A stretch of DNA of 64,000 bases, from NCBI RefSeq assembly GCF_027257875.1, contig NZ_JAPVQY010000010.1:62001-126000 (forward strand), given 5' to 3'. Position numbers and translations under genes: made by a program. Origin of the DNA: Burkholderia sp. IMCC1007. GTDB taxonomy: Bacteria; Pseudomonadota; Gammaproteobacteria; Burkholderiales; Burkholderiaceae. Under the pieces are notes generated by a model. That model had not been told where the DNA came from, made no database searches, and saw only the letters and a list, made by a program, of their open reading frames with translations. Shown here in pieces: positions 1 to 10,457 of this stretch (its first letter is position 1; every line of letters starts with the position of its first letter).

Positions 1-1
1 C

Positions 2-664
2 GTTGCGTACGACATGACGGCGAGCGCGCTGCCGGTCAAGACGCGCAACGCGACCGCTGCGTTCATCGCGAAGCTGGGCGCCGGCTACGTCGCGCAGGTG
101 GACGCGCAGAAGCGGCCGCTCACCGGCACGTGGCGCAACAACTGGCAGAGCCACCGGATCAAGCTGATCGCGCTGTCCGCGTTCACGCTCGGCGACCGCA
201 AGATGATGAACGCCGCGCAGCGGCTGTTCGTCGAGCATCTCGCGGACAACATCGGCCCGGACGGCAAGACCTGGGATTTCGACGAACGCGATGCGCTGCA
301 TTACGCGGTGTACGACCTGCAGCCGCTGGTGACGGCCGCGCTGGCCGCGCGCCGCTTCAACCGCAACTGGCTGCGCGAGCGCGGCGCGAACCGCGCGACG
401 CTCGCGGCGGCGCTCGACTGGCTCGTGCCGTACGCGCTCGGCGAGAAGACGCACGAGGAATTCGTGAATTCGCCGGTGCCGTTCGACGCGAAACGTCGCG
501 AAGCCGGCTTGCCCGGCTACACGGGGCAGTGGGACCCGAAAAACGCCACCGAACTCTTTCATCTGGCCGCGCGGCTCGACGGGCGCTATGCCCGCGTCGC
601 GCGACAGCTATCCCCCATGCCGCCCGCATGGCTCGCCGCGTGCCTGCCATTGCAGGCGCGCTAG
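2..664 (+). CDS. Alginate lyase family protein, 5' end outside the window
   Basis: The reading frame is open to the left edge, so only the C-terminal ~221 residues are visible. They resemble the catalytic (alpha/alpha toroid) domain of periplasmic poly(mannuronate)-type alginate lyases: an NNWQSH segment, then an alpha-helical stretch with HLADNIGPDGKTWDFDERDALHYAVYDLQPL, which I read as the substrate-cleft region. Such enzymes cleave uronic-acid polysaccharides by beta-elimination. A signal peptide cannot be checked because the start is missing. It ends 30 bp before sdaA on the same strand with no clear terminator. The family call is by recognition; substrate is unknown. Confidence 0.7.
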   Translation, partial: VAYDMTASALPVKTRNATAAFIAKLGAGYVAQVDAQKRPLTGTWRNNWQSHRIKLIALSAFTLGDRKMMNAAQRLFVEHLADNIGPDGKTWDFDERDALHYAVYDLQPLVTAALAARRFNRNWLRERGANRATLAAALDWLVPYALGEKTHEEFVNSPVPFDAKRREAGLPGYTGQWDPKNATELFHLAARLDGRYARVARQLSPMPPAWLAACLPLQAR

Positions 665-694
665 CACCATTCTTATAGCAAGGCAGGAATCTAA

Positions 695-2083
695 ATGGCA
701 GTCAGCGTGTTTGACCTCTTCAAGATCGGCATCGGTCCGTCCAGTTCGCATACGGTCGGACCGATGCGCGCAGCGCTGATGTTCGTCCAGGGCCTCGAGC
801 GCGACGGGTTGCTCGACGCGACGGCGCACGTGAAGGTCGAGCTGTACGGCTCGCTCGGCGCAACCGGCAAGGGCCACGGCACCGACCGCGGCGTGATGCT
901 CGGCCTGCTCGGCGACGCGCCCGACACCGTCGACCCCGAGACGATCGACGCGCGGCTCGAAGACGTGCGCACGTCGAAGCAGCTCGCGCTGCTCGGCACG
1001 CACCCGGTGCCGTTCGTGCTGAAGGAGAACATCGCGTTCTACCGGCAGGCGCTGCCCGAGCATCCGAACGGGATGAAGCTGCGCGCATCCGACGCGAACG
1101 GCACGGTGCTGGTCGAGCGCACCTACCTGTCGGTCGGCGGCGGCTTCGTCGTGACGGCCGGCGCGCCGAACACGAAGGTGCTGAGCGCGGCCGAGCAGAT
1201 GACGCATCCGTTTCGCACCGGCGCCGAGCTGCTCGCGCTGACCGAGTCGACCGGCAAGTCGATCGCGCAGCTGATGTGGGAAAACGAGCGCGCGTGGCAC
1301 ACCGAGGAAGAAACGCGCGACGGGCTGTTGAAGATCTGGGCCGTGATGCAGTCGTGCGTGTCGCGCGGCTGCGGGATCGGCAACCCGGAGGCCGACGGCA
1401 ACCTGCCCGGCCCGTTCCAGGTCAAGCGCCGCGCACCGCAGCTGTATCGCGCGCTGACGGGCAACCCGGAGCGCGCGCTGCAGGATCCGCTGTCGATGGT
1501 CGACTGGATCAACCTGTACGCAATCGCCGTCAACGAGGAAAACGCGGCCGGCGGCCGTGTGGTCACCGCGCCGACCAACGGCGCGGCCGGCATCATCCCG
1601 GCCGTGCTGCACTACTACACGCGCTTCTCGCCGGGCGCGAACGAGCAGGGCGTGATCGACTTCCTGCTGACGGCCGCCGCGATCGGCATCCTGTACAAGC
1701 TCAACGCGTCGATTTCGGGCGCGGAAGTGGGCTGCCAAGGTGAAGTGGGCGTCGCGTGCTCGATGGCGGCCGGCGCGCTCGCAGCTGTGCTCGGCGGCAC
1801 GCCGCGCCAGGTCGAGAACGCGGCCGAGATCGGGATGGAGCACAACCTCGGCCTGACCTGCGATCCGGTCGGCGGGATGGTGCAGATTCCGTGCATCGAG
1901 CGCAACGCGATGGCATCGGTGAAGGCCGTCAACGCGGCGCGCATGGCGCTGCGCGGCGACGGATCGCACTACGTGTCGCTCGACTCGGTGATCAAGACGA
2001 TGCGCGAGACGGGCGCCGACATGAAGACGAAGTACAAGGAAACGTCGCGCGGCGGCCTCGCGGTGAATATCGTCGAGTGCTGA
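695..2083 (+). CDS. sdaA: L-serine ammonia-lyase (iron-sulfur L-serine dehydratase)
   Basis: Deaminates L-serine to pyruvate and ammonia in the cytoplasm. The 462-residue length is that of single-chain bacterial SdaA. The N-terminus has the family hallmark [20 protein letters not shown]; the C-terminal half has the cluster-binding cysteines in [31 protein letters not shown] and QIPCIERN, consistent with an oxygen-sensitive [4Fe-4S] enzyme. The start ATG at 695 follows a GGCAGGAA ribosome-binding site. A long hairpin sits 8 bp after the stop. The neighbours do not suggest a dedicated pathway. Confidence 0.96.
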   Translation: MAVSVFDLFKIGIGPSSSHTVGPMRAALMFVQGLERDGLLDATAHVKVELYGSLGATGKGHGTDRGVMLGLLGDAPDTVDPETIDARLEDVRTSKQLALLGTHPVPFVLKENIAFYRQALPEHPNGMKLRASDANGTVLVERTYLSVGGGFVVTAGAPNTKVLSAAEQMTHPFRTGAELLALTESTGKSIAQLMWENERAWHTEEETRDGLLKIWAVMQSCVSRGCGIGNPEADGNLPGPFQVKRRAPQLYRALTGNPERALQDPLSMVDWINLYAIAVNEENAAGGRVVTAPTNGAAGIIPAVLHYYTRFSPGANEQGVIDFLLTAAAIGILYKLNASISGAEVGCQGEVGVACSMAAGALAAVLGGTPRQVENAAEIGMEHNLGLTCDPVGGMVQIPCIERNAMASVKAVNAARMALRGDGSHYVSLDSVIKTMRETGADMKTKYKETSRGGLAVNIVEC

Positions 2084-2090
2084 TGCCGAA

Positions 2091-2135
2091 TCCGGCGGTA
2101 ACGCGGGACGGATCGATGCCCGCATTACCGCCGGA
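2091..2135. terminator. Long inverted repeat between sdaA and vapC
   Basis: The arms 2091-2107 and 2119-2135 are 17 bp each and pair with one mismatch around an 11-nt loop. They lie between the convergent sdaA and vapC stop codons. There is no T-run on either side, so this may be a bidirectional terminator of imperfect type or a 3'-end mRNA stabiliser. Confidence 0.55.
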
Positions 2136-2149
2136 CGCGGCAACGGACG

Positions 2150-2551
2150 CTAAGCGTTCAGCCAGTTCTCGACCCGCAGCCCCGGGTAGCTCGCAAAATC
2201 GCGCTCGTTGTTCGTCACGAGCGCGACATCGAGCGACACCGCATGAGCGGCGATCAATTTGTCGAGATGATCCTTCTTCCGCTCGCGGGTCGCCTCGCGG
2301 ACCGGACCGTACGCTTGCGCAGCCGCAACGTCGAACGGCGCCACCGGGATATCGCCAATCAACGCAGCCAGATTGCGCCGCTCCCGCGCAGGGCTCGCAC
2401 ACACCGCGACGCCGTACTCGAGTTCGGCATAGGTGATCGCCGACATCACCACATCCCCGGTGTAACACTGCGCGAACCGCCGCGCGACCTGCGCCGGCTG
2501 ATTCCTCATCAAATAGATGCACATGTTGGTGTCGAGCATGTAGCGCGGCAT
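2150..2551 (-). CDS. vapC: PIN-domain toxin, VapC type
   Basis: The product is a 133-residue PIN-fold ribonuclease, the toxin of a type II toxin-antitoxin pair. The PIN signature is complete: D7 in [10 protein letters not shown]43 in [10 protein letters not shown]97 in [11 protein letters not shown] and an acidic residue near 118 in VTNNERDF, which should bind the catalytic Mg2+. The ATG at 2551 shares one base with the stop of the upstream antitoxin (TGATG), showing translational coupling; a GTG one codon upstream is an alternative start. VapC toxins cut tRNA or rRNA; the target here is unknown. Confidence 0.9.
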   Translation of the reverse strand: MPRYMLDTNMCIYLMRNQPAQVARRFAQCYTGDVVMSAITYAELEYGVAVCASPARERRNLAALIGDIPVAPFDVAAAQAYGPVREATRERKKDHLDKLIAAHAVSLDVALVTNNERDFASYPGLRVENWLNA

Positions 2552-2787
2552 CACAAACCCTCGCGTTCGGCCTGCTCTTGGTCATCACGCCCGTCGGCCA
2601 TGAAGTCCGGGCCGAATCTCGCGAACTTCTCGAGCACATGAGTCAACGGCTGCCGCGCCGGCCGGATACGAATTTCGTCCCCGATGCGCTCGATTTCCAG
2701 TTCGATATCGCTGCGCTCATAGGCCAGATCCGCGGGAATACGCACGGCCTGGGAATTGCCGTTCCGGAATACCCTCGTGGTATGCAT
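2551..2787 (-). CDS. vapB: AbrB/MazE-fold antitoxin, VapB type
   Basis: A 78-residue antitoxin whose N-terminus (TRVFRNGNSQAVRIP) is the swapped-hairpin AbrB/SpoVT DNA-binding fold typical of VapB. The C-terminal ~30 charged residues should wrap the toxin. ATG 2787 is chosen because GGAG lies six bases upstream; an in-frame ATG eight codons earlier has no such site. It overlaps vapC by one base. Family members repress their own operon as a complex with the toxin, and three ATGTACAT palindromes lie just upstream. Confidence 0.88.
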   Translation of the reverse strand: MHTTRVFRNGNSQAVRIPADLAYERSDIELEIERIGDEIRIRPARQPLTHVLEKFARFGPDFMADGRDDQEQAEREGL

Positions 2788-2803
2788 GTCGATCTCCGCT
2801 CGG

Positions 2804-2862
2804 ATGTACATAGGATGTACATTAGACGATGCGGTCGGTGATGTAAATCCATGTATGTACAT
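2804..2862. promoter_or_regulatory. Triple ATGTACAT palindrome, putative VapBC operator
   Basis: The perfect 8-bp palindrome ATGTACAT occurs at 2804-2811, 2815-2822 and 2855-2862, immediately upstream of vapB. The first two are 11 bp apart, about one helical turn, as expected for cooperative binding by an AbrB-fold antitoxin. Function is inferred from position. Confidence 0.5.
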
Positions 2863-3009
2863 AAACCTCCCGATGGTGTTCCGTTCGCCCAGCGCACCGA
2901 GCGCGCGCCGCCAACGGCTCCCGTTCCGACACTTTTCGCCCGCCGGCGTGCCGGCGCCCCGCCAACCGGCGTAAGCTATACGTCCCGCTACCCAGGGAGA
3001 CGGCAGCCC

Positions 3010-4713
3010 ATGTCGCATTCCAAGGATCTCGAGCCGCGCGCCACCACCGGCGCACGACTGCTCGTCGATGCGTTGCTCGCCAATCACGTCGAACGCGCGT
3101 TCTGCGTGCCGGGCGAGAGCTTCCTCGCCGTACTCGATGCGCTCGCGGACGACACCGCGCGCATCCAGACGGTCGTCTGCCGCCACGAGGCGGCGGCCGC
3201 GAACATGGCGGAGGCGATCGGCAAGCTGACCGGCCGCCCCGGCATCGCATTCGTCACGCGCGGGCCCGGCGCGACCCATGCATCGATCGGCGTGCACACC
3301 GCGTTCCAGGATTCCACGCCGATGATCCTGTTCGTCGGCCAGTGCGCACGCGAGCACCTCGACCGCGAAGCCTTCCAGGAAATCGACTACCGCCGGATGT
3401 TCGGCCAGATGGCCAAATGGGTCGCGCAGATCGACGACCCGCGCCGCATTCCCGAATACCTGAGCCATGCGTTCCACGTCGCGACCTCCGGCCGGCCCGG
3501 CCCGGTCGTGATCGCGCTGCCCGAAGACGTGCTGTCCGAACCGTGCGCGCCGCAGCCGGTCGCACCGGCCGCGAAACGCATCGCGGCGTCGCCGTCGGCC
3601 GCGCAGCTCGACGAACTGCGCGAACGGCTCGCGCGCGCCGAGCGGCCGTTCGCGATCGTCGGCGGCAGCGGCTGGACGCCCGATGCGTGCGCGAACCTGC
3701 GCACCTTCATCGAGCGCTGGCAGCTGCCGGTCGCATGCGCGTTCCGCTTCCAGGACACGTTCGACAACGCGCATCCGAACTACGCAGGCGACGTCGGCCT
3801 CGGGATCAATCCGGCGCTCGGCAAGCGCATCCGCGATGCCGACCTGCTGCTGGTGCTCGGGCCGCGCCTGGGCGAAGCGACGACGGGCGGCTACACGCTG
3901 CTCGACATCCCGAAGACCCGCCAGACGCTGATCCACGTGCATCAGGGCGCGGACGAGCTCGGCCGCGTGTATGCGGCGGACTTGCCGATCGTATCGGGGA
4001 TGCCCGAGATCGCGGCGCCGCTCGCCGCGCTCGAACCGCCGGCACAGCCGGCGTGGGCCGGCACTGCCGCCGACGCGCATCGCGCGTATCGCGAATGGCA
4101 TGCGCCGCTGCCGATGCCGGGCGACGTCCAGCTCGGCGACGTGATGGTGCAGCTGCGCGAGCGCCTGCCGCACGACGCGATCCTGACCAACGGCGCCGGC
4201 AACTACGCGATCTGGTTGCATCGCCACTTCGCGTACCGGCACTTCCGGTCGCAGCTCGCGCCGACCAGCGGCGCGATGGGCTACGGGCTGCCGGCCGCAC
4301 TGGCCGCGAAGTCGCTGTACCCGTCGCGCGCCGTTGTCGCGCTCGCCGGCGACGGCTGCTTCATGATGGCCGGCAGCGAGTTCGCGACCGCGATGCAGTA
4401 CGGGCTGAACATCGTCGCCATCGTCGTCAACAACGGGCATTTCGGCACGATCCGCATGCATCAGGAGCGCAACTATCCGGGCCGCGTGCATGGCACGGGG
4501 CTGACGAATCCCGATTTCGCCGCTTATGCGCGCGCGTTCGGCGCGCATGGCGAGACGGTGGAGCGCACCGCGGACTTCGCCCCCGCGCTGGAACGCGCGC
4601 TGACCTGCGGGCTGCCGGCGCTGATCGAGATCCGCATTCCGCAGGACGCCAGCACGCCGGCCGCGACGCTCGAGCAAATCCGCGAACAGGGCCGCCGCGC
4701 GCGCGGCGAATGA
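3010..4713 (+). CDS. Thiamine diphosphate-dependent enzyme, acetolactate-synthase-like
   Basis: A 567-residue ThDP enzyme of the acetolactate synthase/benzoylformate decarboxylase superfamily. An N-terminal pyrimidine-binding domain carries the activating glutamate in VVCRHEAAAANMAEA and the GPGATHA loop; a central domain has VVGGSGWTP; the C-terminal pyrophosphate domain has the GDG...N motif (ALAGDGCFMMAG ... VVNNG) that binds Mg2+-ThDP. The start at 3010 follows AGGGAGA (2994-3000). It overlaps the next gene by ATGA, so the two are co-translated. It is not near ilvN or ilvC, so a catabolic or specialised decarboxylase/carboligase role is likelier than valine synthesis. The substrate cannot be told from sequence. 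Confidence 0.88.
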   Translation: MSHSKDLEPRATTGARLLVDALLANHVERAFCVPGESFLAVLDALADDTARIQTVVCRHEAAAANMAEAIGKLTGRPGIAFVTRGPGATHASIGVHTAFQDSTPMILFVGQCAREHLDREAFQEIDYRRMFGQMAKWVAQIDDPRRIPEYLSHAFHVATSGRPGPVVIALPEDVLSEPCAPQPVAPAAKRIAASPSAAQLDELRERLARAERPFAIVGGSGWTPDACANLRTFIERWQLPVACAFRFQDTFDNAHPNYAGDVGLGINPALGKRIRDADLLLVLGPRLGEATTGGYTLLDIPKTRQTLIHVHQGADELGRVYAADLPIVSGMPEIAAPLAALEPPAQPAWAGTAADAHRAYREWHAPLPMPGDVQLGDVMVQLRERLPHDAILTNGAGNYAIWLHRHFAYRHFRSQLAPTSGAMGYGLPAALAAKSLYPSRAVVALAGDGCFMMAGSEFATAMQYGLNIVAIVVNNGHFGTIRMHQERNYPGRVHGTGLTNPDFAAYARAFGAHGETVERTADFAPALERALTCGLPALIEIRIPQDASTPAATLEQIREQGRRARGE

Positions 4714-5801
4714 TCGTGGAAATGCGTGCTGCCCCGGCTGGCCCTGCGTTGTCGCACGACGACGCGCTGGCGCACCCCGGCACGCTGCTCGCGCCCGACG
4801 GCACGCTCGTCGCGCCGTACGACATCGAGCACGGCAGCGGTCGTGCGGAACGCCACGTACCGGCCGCGCCGGCGCTCGGCCTGCTGCACGCCGCGCAGCG
4901 GCCGTTCCGGTTCGACTACGCCCGCGCGACGGACGTGCACGTGATCAACGGGATGGGCGTCGCACTCGGCGACTCGGTGATCGGGCTGACCGCGCTGGCC
5001 GCACTGCGCGCCCTGCATCCACGCGTGCGCTTCACGCTGTACCGGCCGGCCCGCGCGCCGCGCTATGTCGACGCGCTGTATGCACTCGCCGCCGACGTCA
5101 TCGCGCCGTCGCGCCAACTTCCGTGCGCCGTCGAAACGCTGCCCGCCCGCGCGCCGTGCATCGATCTCGGCAATCATCTGTACTGGCCCGCATTCGCGCG
5201 GCTGCCGATGGTCGACTTCTTTCTGGATGCGCTCGGCGCAGATCCGGCCGCGGTGCCGGCCGCCGCGAAGCGCAATCGCTGGCTCGCGCGGTTGCGCGTG
5301 CCCGCGCTGCCGGCCGAATGGCGGCGACCGTACGTGCTGTTCTGCCCGACTGCCAGCACCGCAGTGCGCAGCGTGCCGCCGGCGCTGCGCGCGGCGTTCG
5401 TCGAGCGGCTGCTACACCGCTACGGGCTGCCGGTGGTTGGGTTCGGCCCCGTCGCGCATCCTGCCTATGTCGACGTGAGTCGCGACGCGACGGACACCGC
5501 GCGCTTCATTGCATGGGTCAAGGGAGCAAGCGTGCTGTTTGCGCCCGACACGGCCGCGCTGCATCTCGCCGACGGCTTCGACGTGCCGACGCTCGGCTGT
5601 TTCACGACGATCGCGCCGGCACTGCGCGTGCGCGACTATCCGCACTGCGTGCCCGTCGCGCTCGACGTGCCGGGCGAATTGCACGGACTGCATCGCAGCG
5701 AACGGCCGGACGATCTCGCCGCGGTCGAAGCCGCTTACCGCGCAATCGACTGGGACGCGCTGCCGTGGCCGGCCCCGCGCGAAGCGGCTGCCAGCGGCTG
5801 A
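4710..5801 (+). CDS. Glycosyltransferase family 9-like protein
   Basis: A 363-residue protein that I place in the ADP-heptose:LPS heptosyltransferase-like GT9 fold. The first half has a glycine-rich turn (INGMGVALGDSVIGLTALAALRALHP), and the C-terminal domain has VLFCPTAS and FAPDTAALHLADGFDVPTLGCF, matching the nucleotide-sugar site (D-T-x3-H-x-A ... P). It starts with ATG overlapping the stop of the ThDP enzyme. There is no signal peptide; GT9 enzymes act at the cytoplasmic face of the inner membrane. Coupling to a ThDP enzyme is unusual. Acceptor and donor are unknown. Confidence 0.72.
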   Translation: MIVEMRAAPAGPALSHDDALAHPGTLLAPDGTLVAPYDIEHGSGRAERHVPAAPALGLLHAAQRPFRFDYARATDVHVINGMGVALGDSVIGLTALAALRALHPRVRFTLYRPARAPRYVDALYALAADVIAPSRQLPCAVETLPARAPCIDLGNHLYWPAFARLPMVDFFLDALGADPAAVPAAAKRNRWLARLRVPALPAEWRRPYVLFCPTASTAVRSVPPALRAAFVERLLHRYGLPVVGFGPVAHPAYVDVSRDATDTARFIAWVKGASVLFAPDTAALHLADGFDVPTLGCFTTIAPALRVRDYPHCVPVALDVPGELHGLHRSERPDDLAAVEAAYRAIDWDALPWPAPREAAASG

Positions 5802-5847
5802 CAGCGAAACGGAATGCCGTAGCGGCGTCCCCGCGCCGCCGCATGGC

Positions 5848-6882
5848 TCACCCGGCAGCCACCATCGCCGCGCGCTCGCGCAGCGTCTCCGACGGCCGCT
5901 TGCCGAACAGCCGCCGGTAGTCGGTCGCGAACTGGCTCAGATGCCAGAAACCCCACGCCTCCGCGACATCCTGCACCGAACCCGCCGCCCGCCCGCACAG
6001 GTCGCGCCGCGCGCCGTTCAGCCGCAGCGTGCGCAGATAAGTCGCGGGCGCCATGCCGAGCACGTCCTGGAAACAGTACTGCAGCGTGCGCCGGCTCACG
6101 TGAAGCTGCTCGCACAGCTCCGGCACGCCGACCGGCCGCGTGCGATGGGCGAGCACGTATTCGCGCGCCTGCTCGACGATCCAGCGCCGCGTCGACGGTG
6201 CGCCGCCGGCCCCGTCGTCCCCCGGTTGCGCGCACGCGTCGAACAATGCAGCGAGCACGTCGGCCTGCAGATCGTCGCGCTGCGCGTCCGGCAGCGGGCC
6301 GCCCACGGCCGCCGCACCGTCGAGCCGGCGGCCGAGCAGCGCACACAGGCGCGCGAGCCGCGTGTCGCCGACCTGGATCACGTGCTGCGTGAACAGCCGC
6401 TCGTCGAGCGCGCGGTGTTCGACCTCCTCCGCATAACGGCGCAGCACGTCGCCGCGCACGACGACGCCGTAGATCGAGAACTGCGCAGGCGTCAGCAATT
6501 CGAATTCGACGTTGCCGGGCCGGAACGCGAGCGCGCCGGGCCCGATGCGACATGCATCGACGCGCGCCGTGCCGTCGCTGACCAGCGGCACGCCGAACCA
6601 GTACGCATCACCGCGCACCTCGCACGCCTGACGCAGCAGATGGCTGGTCGATTCGCGAAACAGCTTCATCGTGTCGAGCGGCAGCTCGGTCAGCGTGCCG
6701 ACGAAGCGGCCGGCCGCGAGCTGGTCGTAGGTCTGTCGCCAGCCGATCAGGTTGCGCGCCTGCTCGTCGGCGTCATGCGCGACGCTGACCACGGCCTGGC
6801 CGGCCAGCGCGTCGTCACCCTGCGCGCTGCACCGCGTATCTTCGGCCGTCGGCTCGTCGGTGCACTCCACTCGTTGATCCAT
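5848..6882 (-). CDS. AraC-family transcriptional regulator, EutR-like
   Basis: A 344-residue regulator with a ~220-residue N-terminal sensor region and a C-terminal double helix-turn-helix: the first helix pair in VPELCEQLHVSRRTLQYCF, the second in SVQDVAEAWGFWHLSQFATDYRRLFGKRPSETL. ATG 6882 is preferred because AGGAG lies six bases upstream; an ATG ten codons further up lacks one. It stands at the head of a group with an aldehyde dehydrogenase and eutBC-eat, so I infer ethanolamine- or aldehyde-responsive activation, as for EutR in enterobacteria. The effector is not visible in the sequence. Confidence 0.85.
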   Translation of the reverse strand: MDQRVECTDEPTAEDTRCSAQGDDALAGQAVVSVAHDADEQARNLIGWRQTYDQLAAGRFVGTLTELPLDTMKLFRESTSHLLRQACEVRGDAYWFGVPLVSDGTARVDACRIGPGALAFRPGNVEFELLTPAQFSIYGVVVRGDVLRRYAEEVEHRALDERLFTQHVIQVGDTRLARLCALLGRRLDGAAAVGGPLPDAQRDDLQADVLAALFDACAQPGDDGAGGAPSTRRWIVEQAREYVLAHRTRPVGVPELCEQLHVSRRTLQYCFQDVLGMAPATYLRTLRLNGARRDLCGRAAGSVQDVAEAWGFWHLSQFATDYRRLFGKRPSETLRERAAMVAAG

Positions 6883-7090
6883 CGTGTTCTCCTCACCTGC
6901 CCGGAACTGCATCCATCACGCAAGTCCCGTGCCGAACCGTGCGGTCCGGCGACAAGCCCGTCATTCCACGCTGTCCGGCCGATGCACGCCATGCGGGCGC
7001 ACCCTGAGACGGCCTGCGGCGCACCACGCAAGTGCGACATATGCACAGCCGGCGGCTGCGAGGAGCCGCGCAGGCCCGGAGGGCCGGCGG

Positions 7091-7633
7091 CTACGCGCCC
7101 GGCCGCAACCGCACGACGCGCGTGCCGCAGTTGCCGTACGCCTGCGCAACGGCCAGTTCGACGATCGGGCTGGCCGCCGGCCAGGGCGCCGCGTCCGCGT
7201 CCTGCAGATCGGTACGCAACGTCGCGCGGCCGTTGATCCGGTAGCGGATGCCGCGCACGAAATCGATGAACAGCAACCCGACGCCGCTGCCGTCGCACGC
7301 GAGCGCGTCGATCCGCTCGCCCGCGCCGCGCATCGGCAGCGCGAAGCGCAGCGTCTTCGTGTCGATCACGCGCACGACCGGCCACAGGTCGCCGTTCGCA
7401 TCGCGCATGCTCTTCACGATGTCGCAACGCACGTGCGCCGGTGCGCCGCTCGTCGCGCCGACGAACATGAACGGCTGGGATTCGACGAACTGCCGCACGC
7501 CGATGCTCAGCCGCGTCGTCACGACGTCGCTCATCCGCGCGGCTTCGTCGGCGACGCCGAACCGGTGATGCGCGTCGAGCTCGCCCGCGTGGAACACCGG
7601 GTGGCGCGGATAGGATCGGAGCGGTTCTGCCAT
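7091..7633 (-). CDS. Pyridoxamine 5'-phosphate oxidase-family flavoprotein
   Basis: A 180-residue protein of the FMN-binding split-barrel (PNPOx-like) superfamily. Supporting motifs are ESQPFMFVGATSGAPAHVRCD, reminiscent of the F-x-FVATS opening strands, and a long core ending in GLLFIDFVRGIRYRINGRATL, as in general stress-type FMN/F420 reductases. It probably catalyses or senses a flavin-linked redox reaction in the cytoplasm; the substrate is unknown. It lies between the AraC gene and the aldehyde dehydrogenase on the same strand. A second, shorter member of the same superfamily lies at 9789-10217. Confidence 0.75.
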   Translation of the reverse strand: MAEPLRSYPRHPVFHAGELDAHHRFGVADEAARMSDVVTTRLSIGVRQFVESQPFMFVGATSGAPAHVRCDIVKSMRDANGDLWPVVRVIDTKTLRFALPMRGAGERIDALACDGSGVGLLFIDFVRGIRYRINGRATLRTDLQDADAAPWPAASPIVELAVAQAYGNCGTRVVRLRPGA

Positions 7634-7939
7634 GCTGGTTTCCGTCGGGTCAATCGGGGCGCGATACGGCTGCCGATGCCGTTACCGATACAGGCCGCCG
7701 GCAACGCGCAGCCGATGCCGCGTGTCGGATGTCGAATGTCGAAAACGGCGAAGTGCCGGACGAACGGCCGTCGGCGCATTGCGTCGGTGCGGGCGCCGCT
7801 CGACGGCCGGACACGCATCGCCCGACCGTCGAACCCTCCCGGAAACCCGTCACCGACCGCAACGGACCGCAACCGGCAACTTCACCGGCCAGCGTCGCGC
7901 TGCCGGCCGGCTCCGGCACTTCGCCGCCTGCTTCAGCGA
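7634..7939. other. 306-bp intergenic stretch
   Basis: Lies between the flavoprotein start and the aldehyde dehydrogenase stop. It is GC-rich, with short repeats such as GATGTCGAATGTCGAA near 7731-7742. No gene, promoter or T-run terminator stands out. Short inverted GGCCGGC elements near 7900 could be a weak terminator for the dehydrogenase. Confidence 0.4.
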
Positions 7940-9466
<1,527 letters not shown>

Positions 9467-9535
9467 ACATGTCTCCTGTTCATCGTGCTTGGCTTGTGTG
9501 AATACAGCGCCGGTTGGATCGCGCTGCACCCTTTA

Positions 9536-9551
9536 CGCAACATGCGTGCCA
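9536..9551 (-). promoter_or_regulatory. Sigma-54 (-24/-12) promoter of the aldehyde dehydrogenase
   Basis: On the minus strand the sequence reads TGGCACGCATGTTGCG, which matches the RpoN consensus TGGCAC-N5-TTGC exactly at its conserved positions. It ends 70 bp upstream of the dehydrogenase ATG. Sigma-54 promoters need an ATP-dependent enhancer-binding protein; none is encoded in this window, so the activator must lie elsewhere. Confidence 0.8.
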
Positions 9552-9626
9552 AACGGAGCCGACCTCGAACAGGAGCGGCGCGCCCGGCCGCTCGCGGCAG
9601 GCGCGGCTCGCGCGCGACGAACGGGT

Positions 9627-9685
9627 GTGTCGATTCTGAACACCGCGCCGGCGCATCGGCGCGGCAGGTGTTCGGATTTTCCACA
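9627..9685. promoter_or_regulatory. Two TGT...ACA inverted repeats, possible enhancer sites
   Basis: GTGTCGATTCTGAACAC (9627-9643) and TGTTCGGATTTTCCACA (9669-9685) are related imperfect palindromes 42 bp apart, about 75-150 bp upstream of the -24/-12 element. That is the distance at which enhancer-binding proteins such as AcoR relatives bind. Function is inferred from position and symmetry. Confidence 0.4.
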
Positions 9686-9788
9686 GTGCCGATGCGCGGC
9701 GGCGCACCGCGGGTGATGCTGCTGCGTGGCATGTCGCTTGCGTGCGGCCTAGGTATTTGCACGCATCCGCCACACACCGACCGACACC

Positions 9789-10217
9789 ATGAACGACCCC
9801 GGCCCCCTGAGCGACGACGCCATCGCGTTCATCCGCGAGCAGGCATTCCTGATCGTCGCGACCGCCAATACGGCGGGCGACAGCGACTGTTCGTACCGCG
9901 GCCGGCAGCCGCGCGCGGACGGTTCGTTCTGCCCGCTCGTCGACCTGCCCGATCGCCGCACGCTGGTGCTGCCCGATTTCGCGGGCAACAACCTGTTCAA
10001 CACGATCGGCAACCTGCTCGTGAATCCGGCAATCGCGCTGCTGTTCGTGGATTTCGTCAGGCAGACGACGTGGCTCGTGCAGGGACGCGCAATGATCGAC
10101 GAGGATGCGGGAAGCCATGCGCATCTGTGGCCCGCTGCACTGCGTTATGTGGTCGTTGAAGTGGAGCGCGCGCACGCGCGGACCGACGAGGCGCTGCCGC
10201 CGCTCGTGCTCGCGTGA
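9789..10217 (+). CDS. Small pyridoxamine 5'-phosphate oxidase-family protein
   Basis: A 142-residue FMN split-barrel protein: AFLIVATANTAGDSDCSYRG opens the barrel and GNNLFNTIGNLLVNPAIALLFVDF is the conserved core. It resembles the 180-residue protein at 7091-7633 (LLFVDFVR against LLFIDFVR), so the two are probably distant paralogues flanking the aldehyde dehydrogenase. Reaction unknown. It is transcribed divergently from the dehydrogenase, and the start lacks a strong ribosome-binding site. Confidence 0.75.
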   Translation: MNDPGPLSDDAIAFIREQAFLIVATANTAGDSDCSYRGRQPRADGSFCPLVDLPDRRTLVLPDFAGNNLFNTIGNLLVNPAIALLFVDFVRQTTWLVQGRAMIDEDAGSHAHLWPAALRYVVVEVERAHARTDEALPPLVLA

Positions 10218-10457
10218 TGCGCGTCGTTCTCGCGCTTTGCCGCGGTCGAAACGGAGCCGCCGATATTGCGTTGCGACGGCTCGTACTCACGTGATGCGGC
10301 GAGTCGACCATCGGTACGGCGGCGCGACGCAACGCCTGACTGCTCGAAGGACGATTCGCGCACAAAGCGGATCGTCAATGCCCGGTTGCGACGAAGACGA
10401 AATGCAGGAGCGCCCCGCGCGCTGTTGCCGCCATGCAAAGCGCCGACAGCACACCAC

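Larger units (their letters stand above)
9467..9788. other. Divergent regulatory region, aldehyde dehydrogenase / flavoprotein
   Basis: This 322-bp stretch separates two divergent genes. It holds the sigma-54 element and the two candidate enhancer palindromes listed separately. No further gene is seen in it. Confidence 0.6.
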
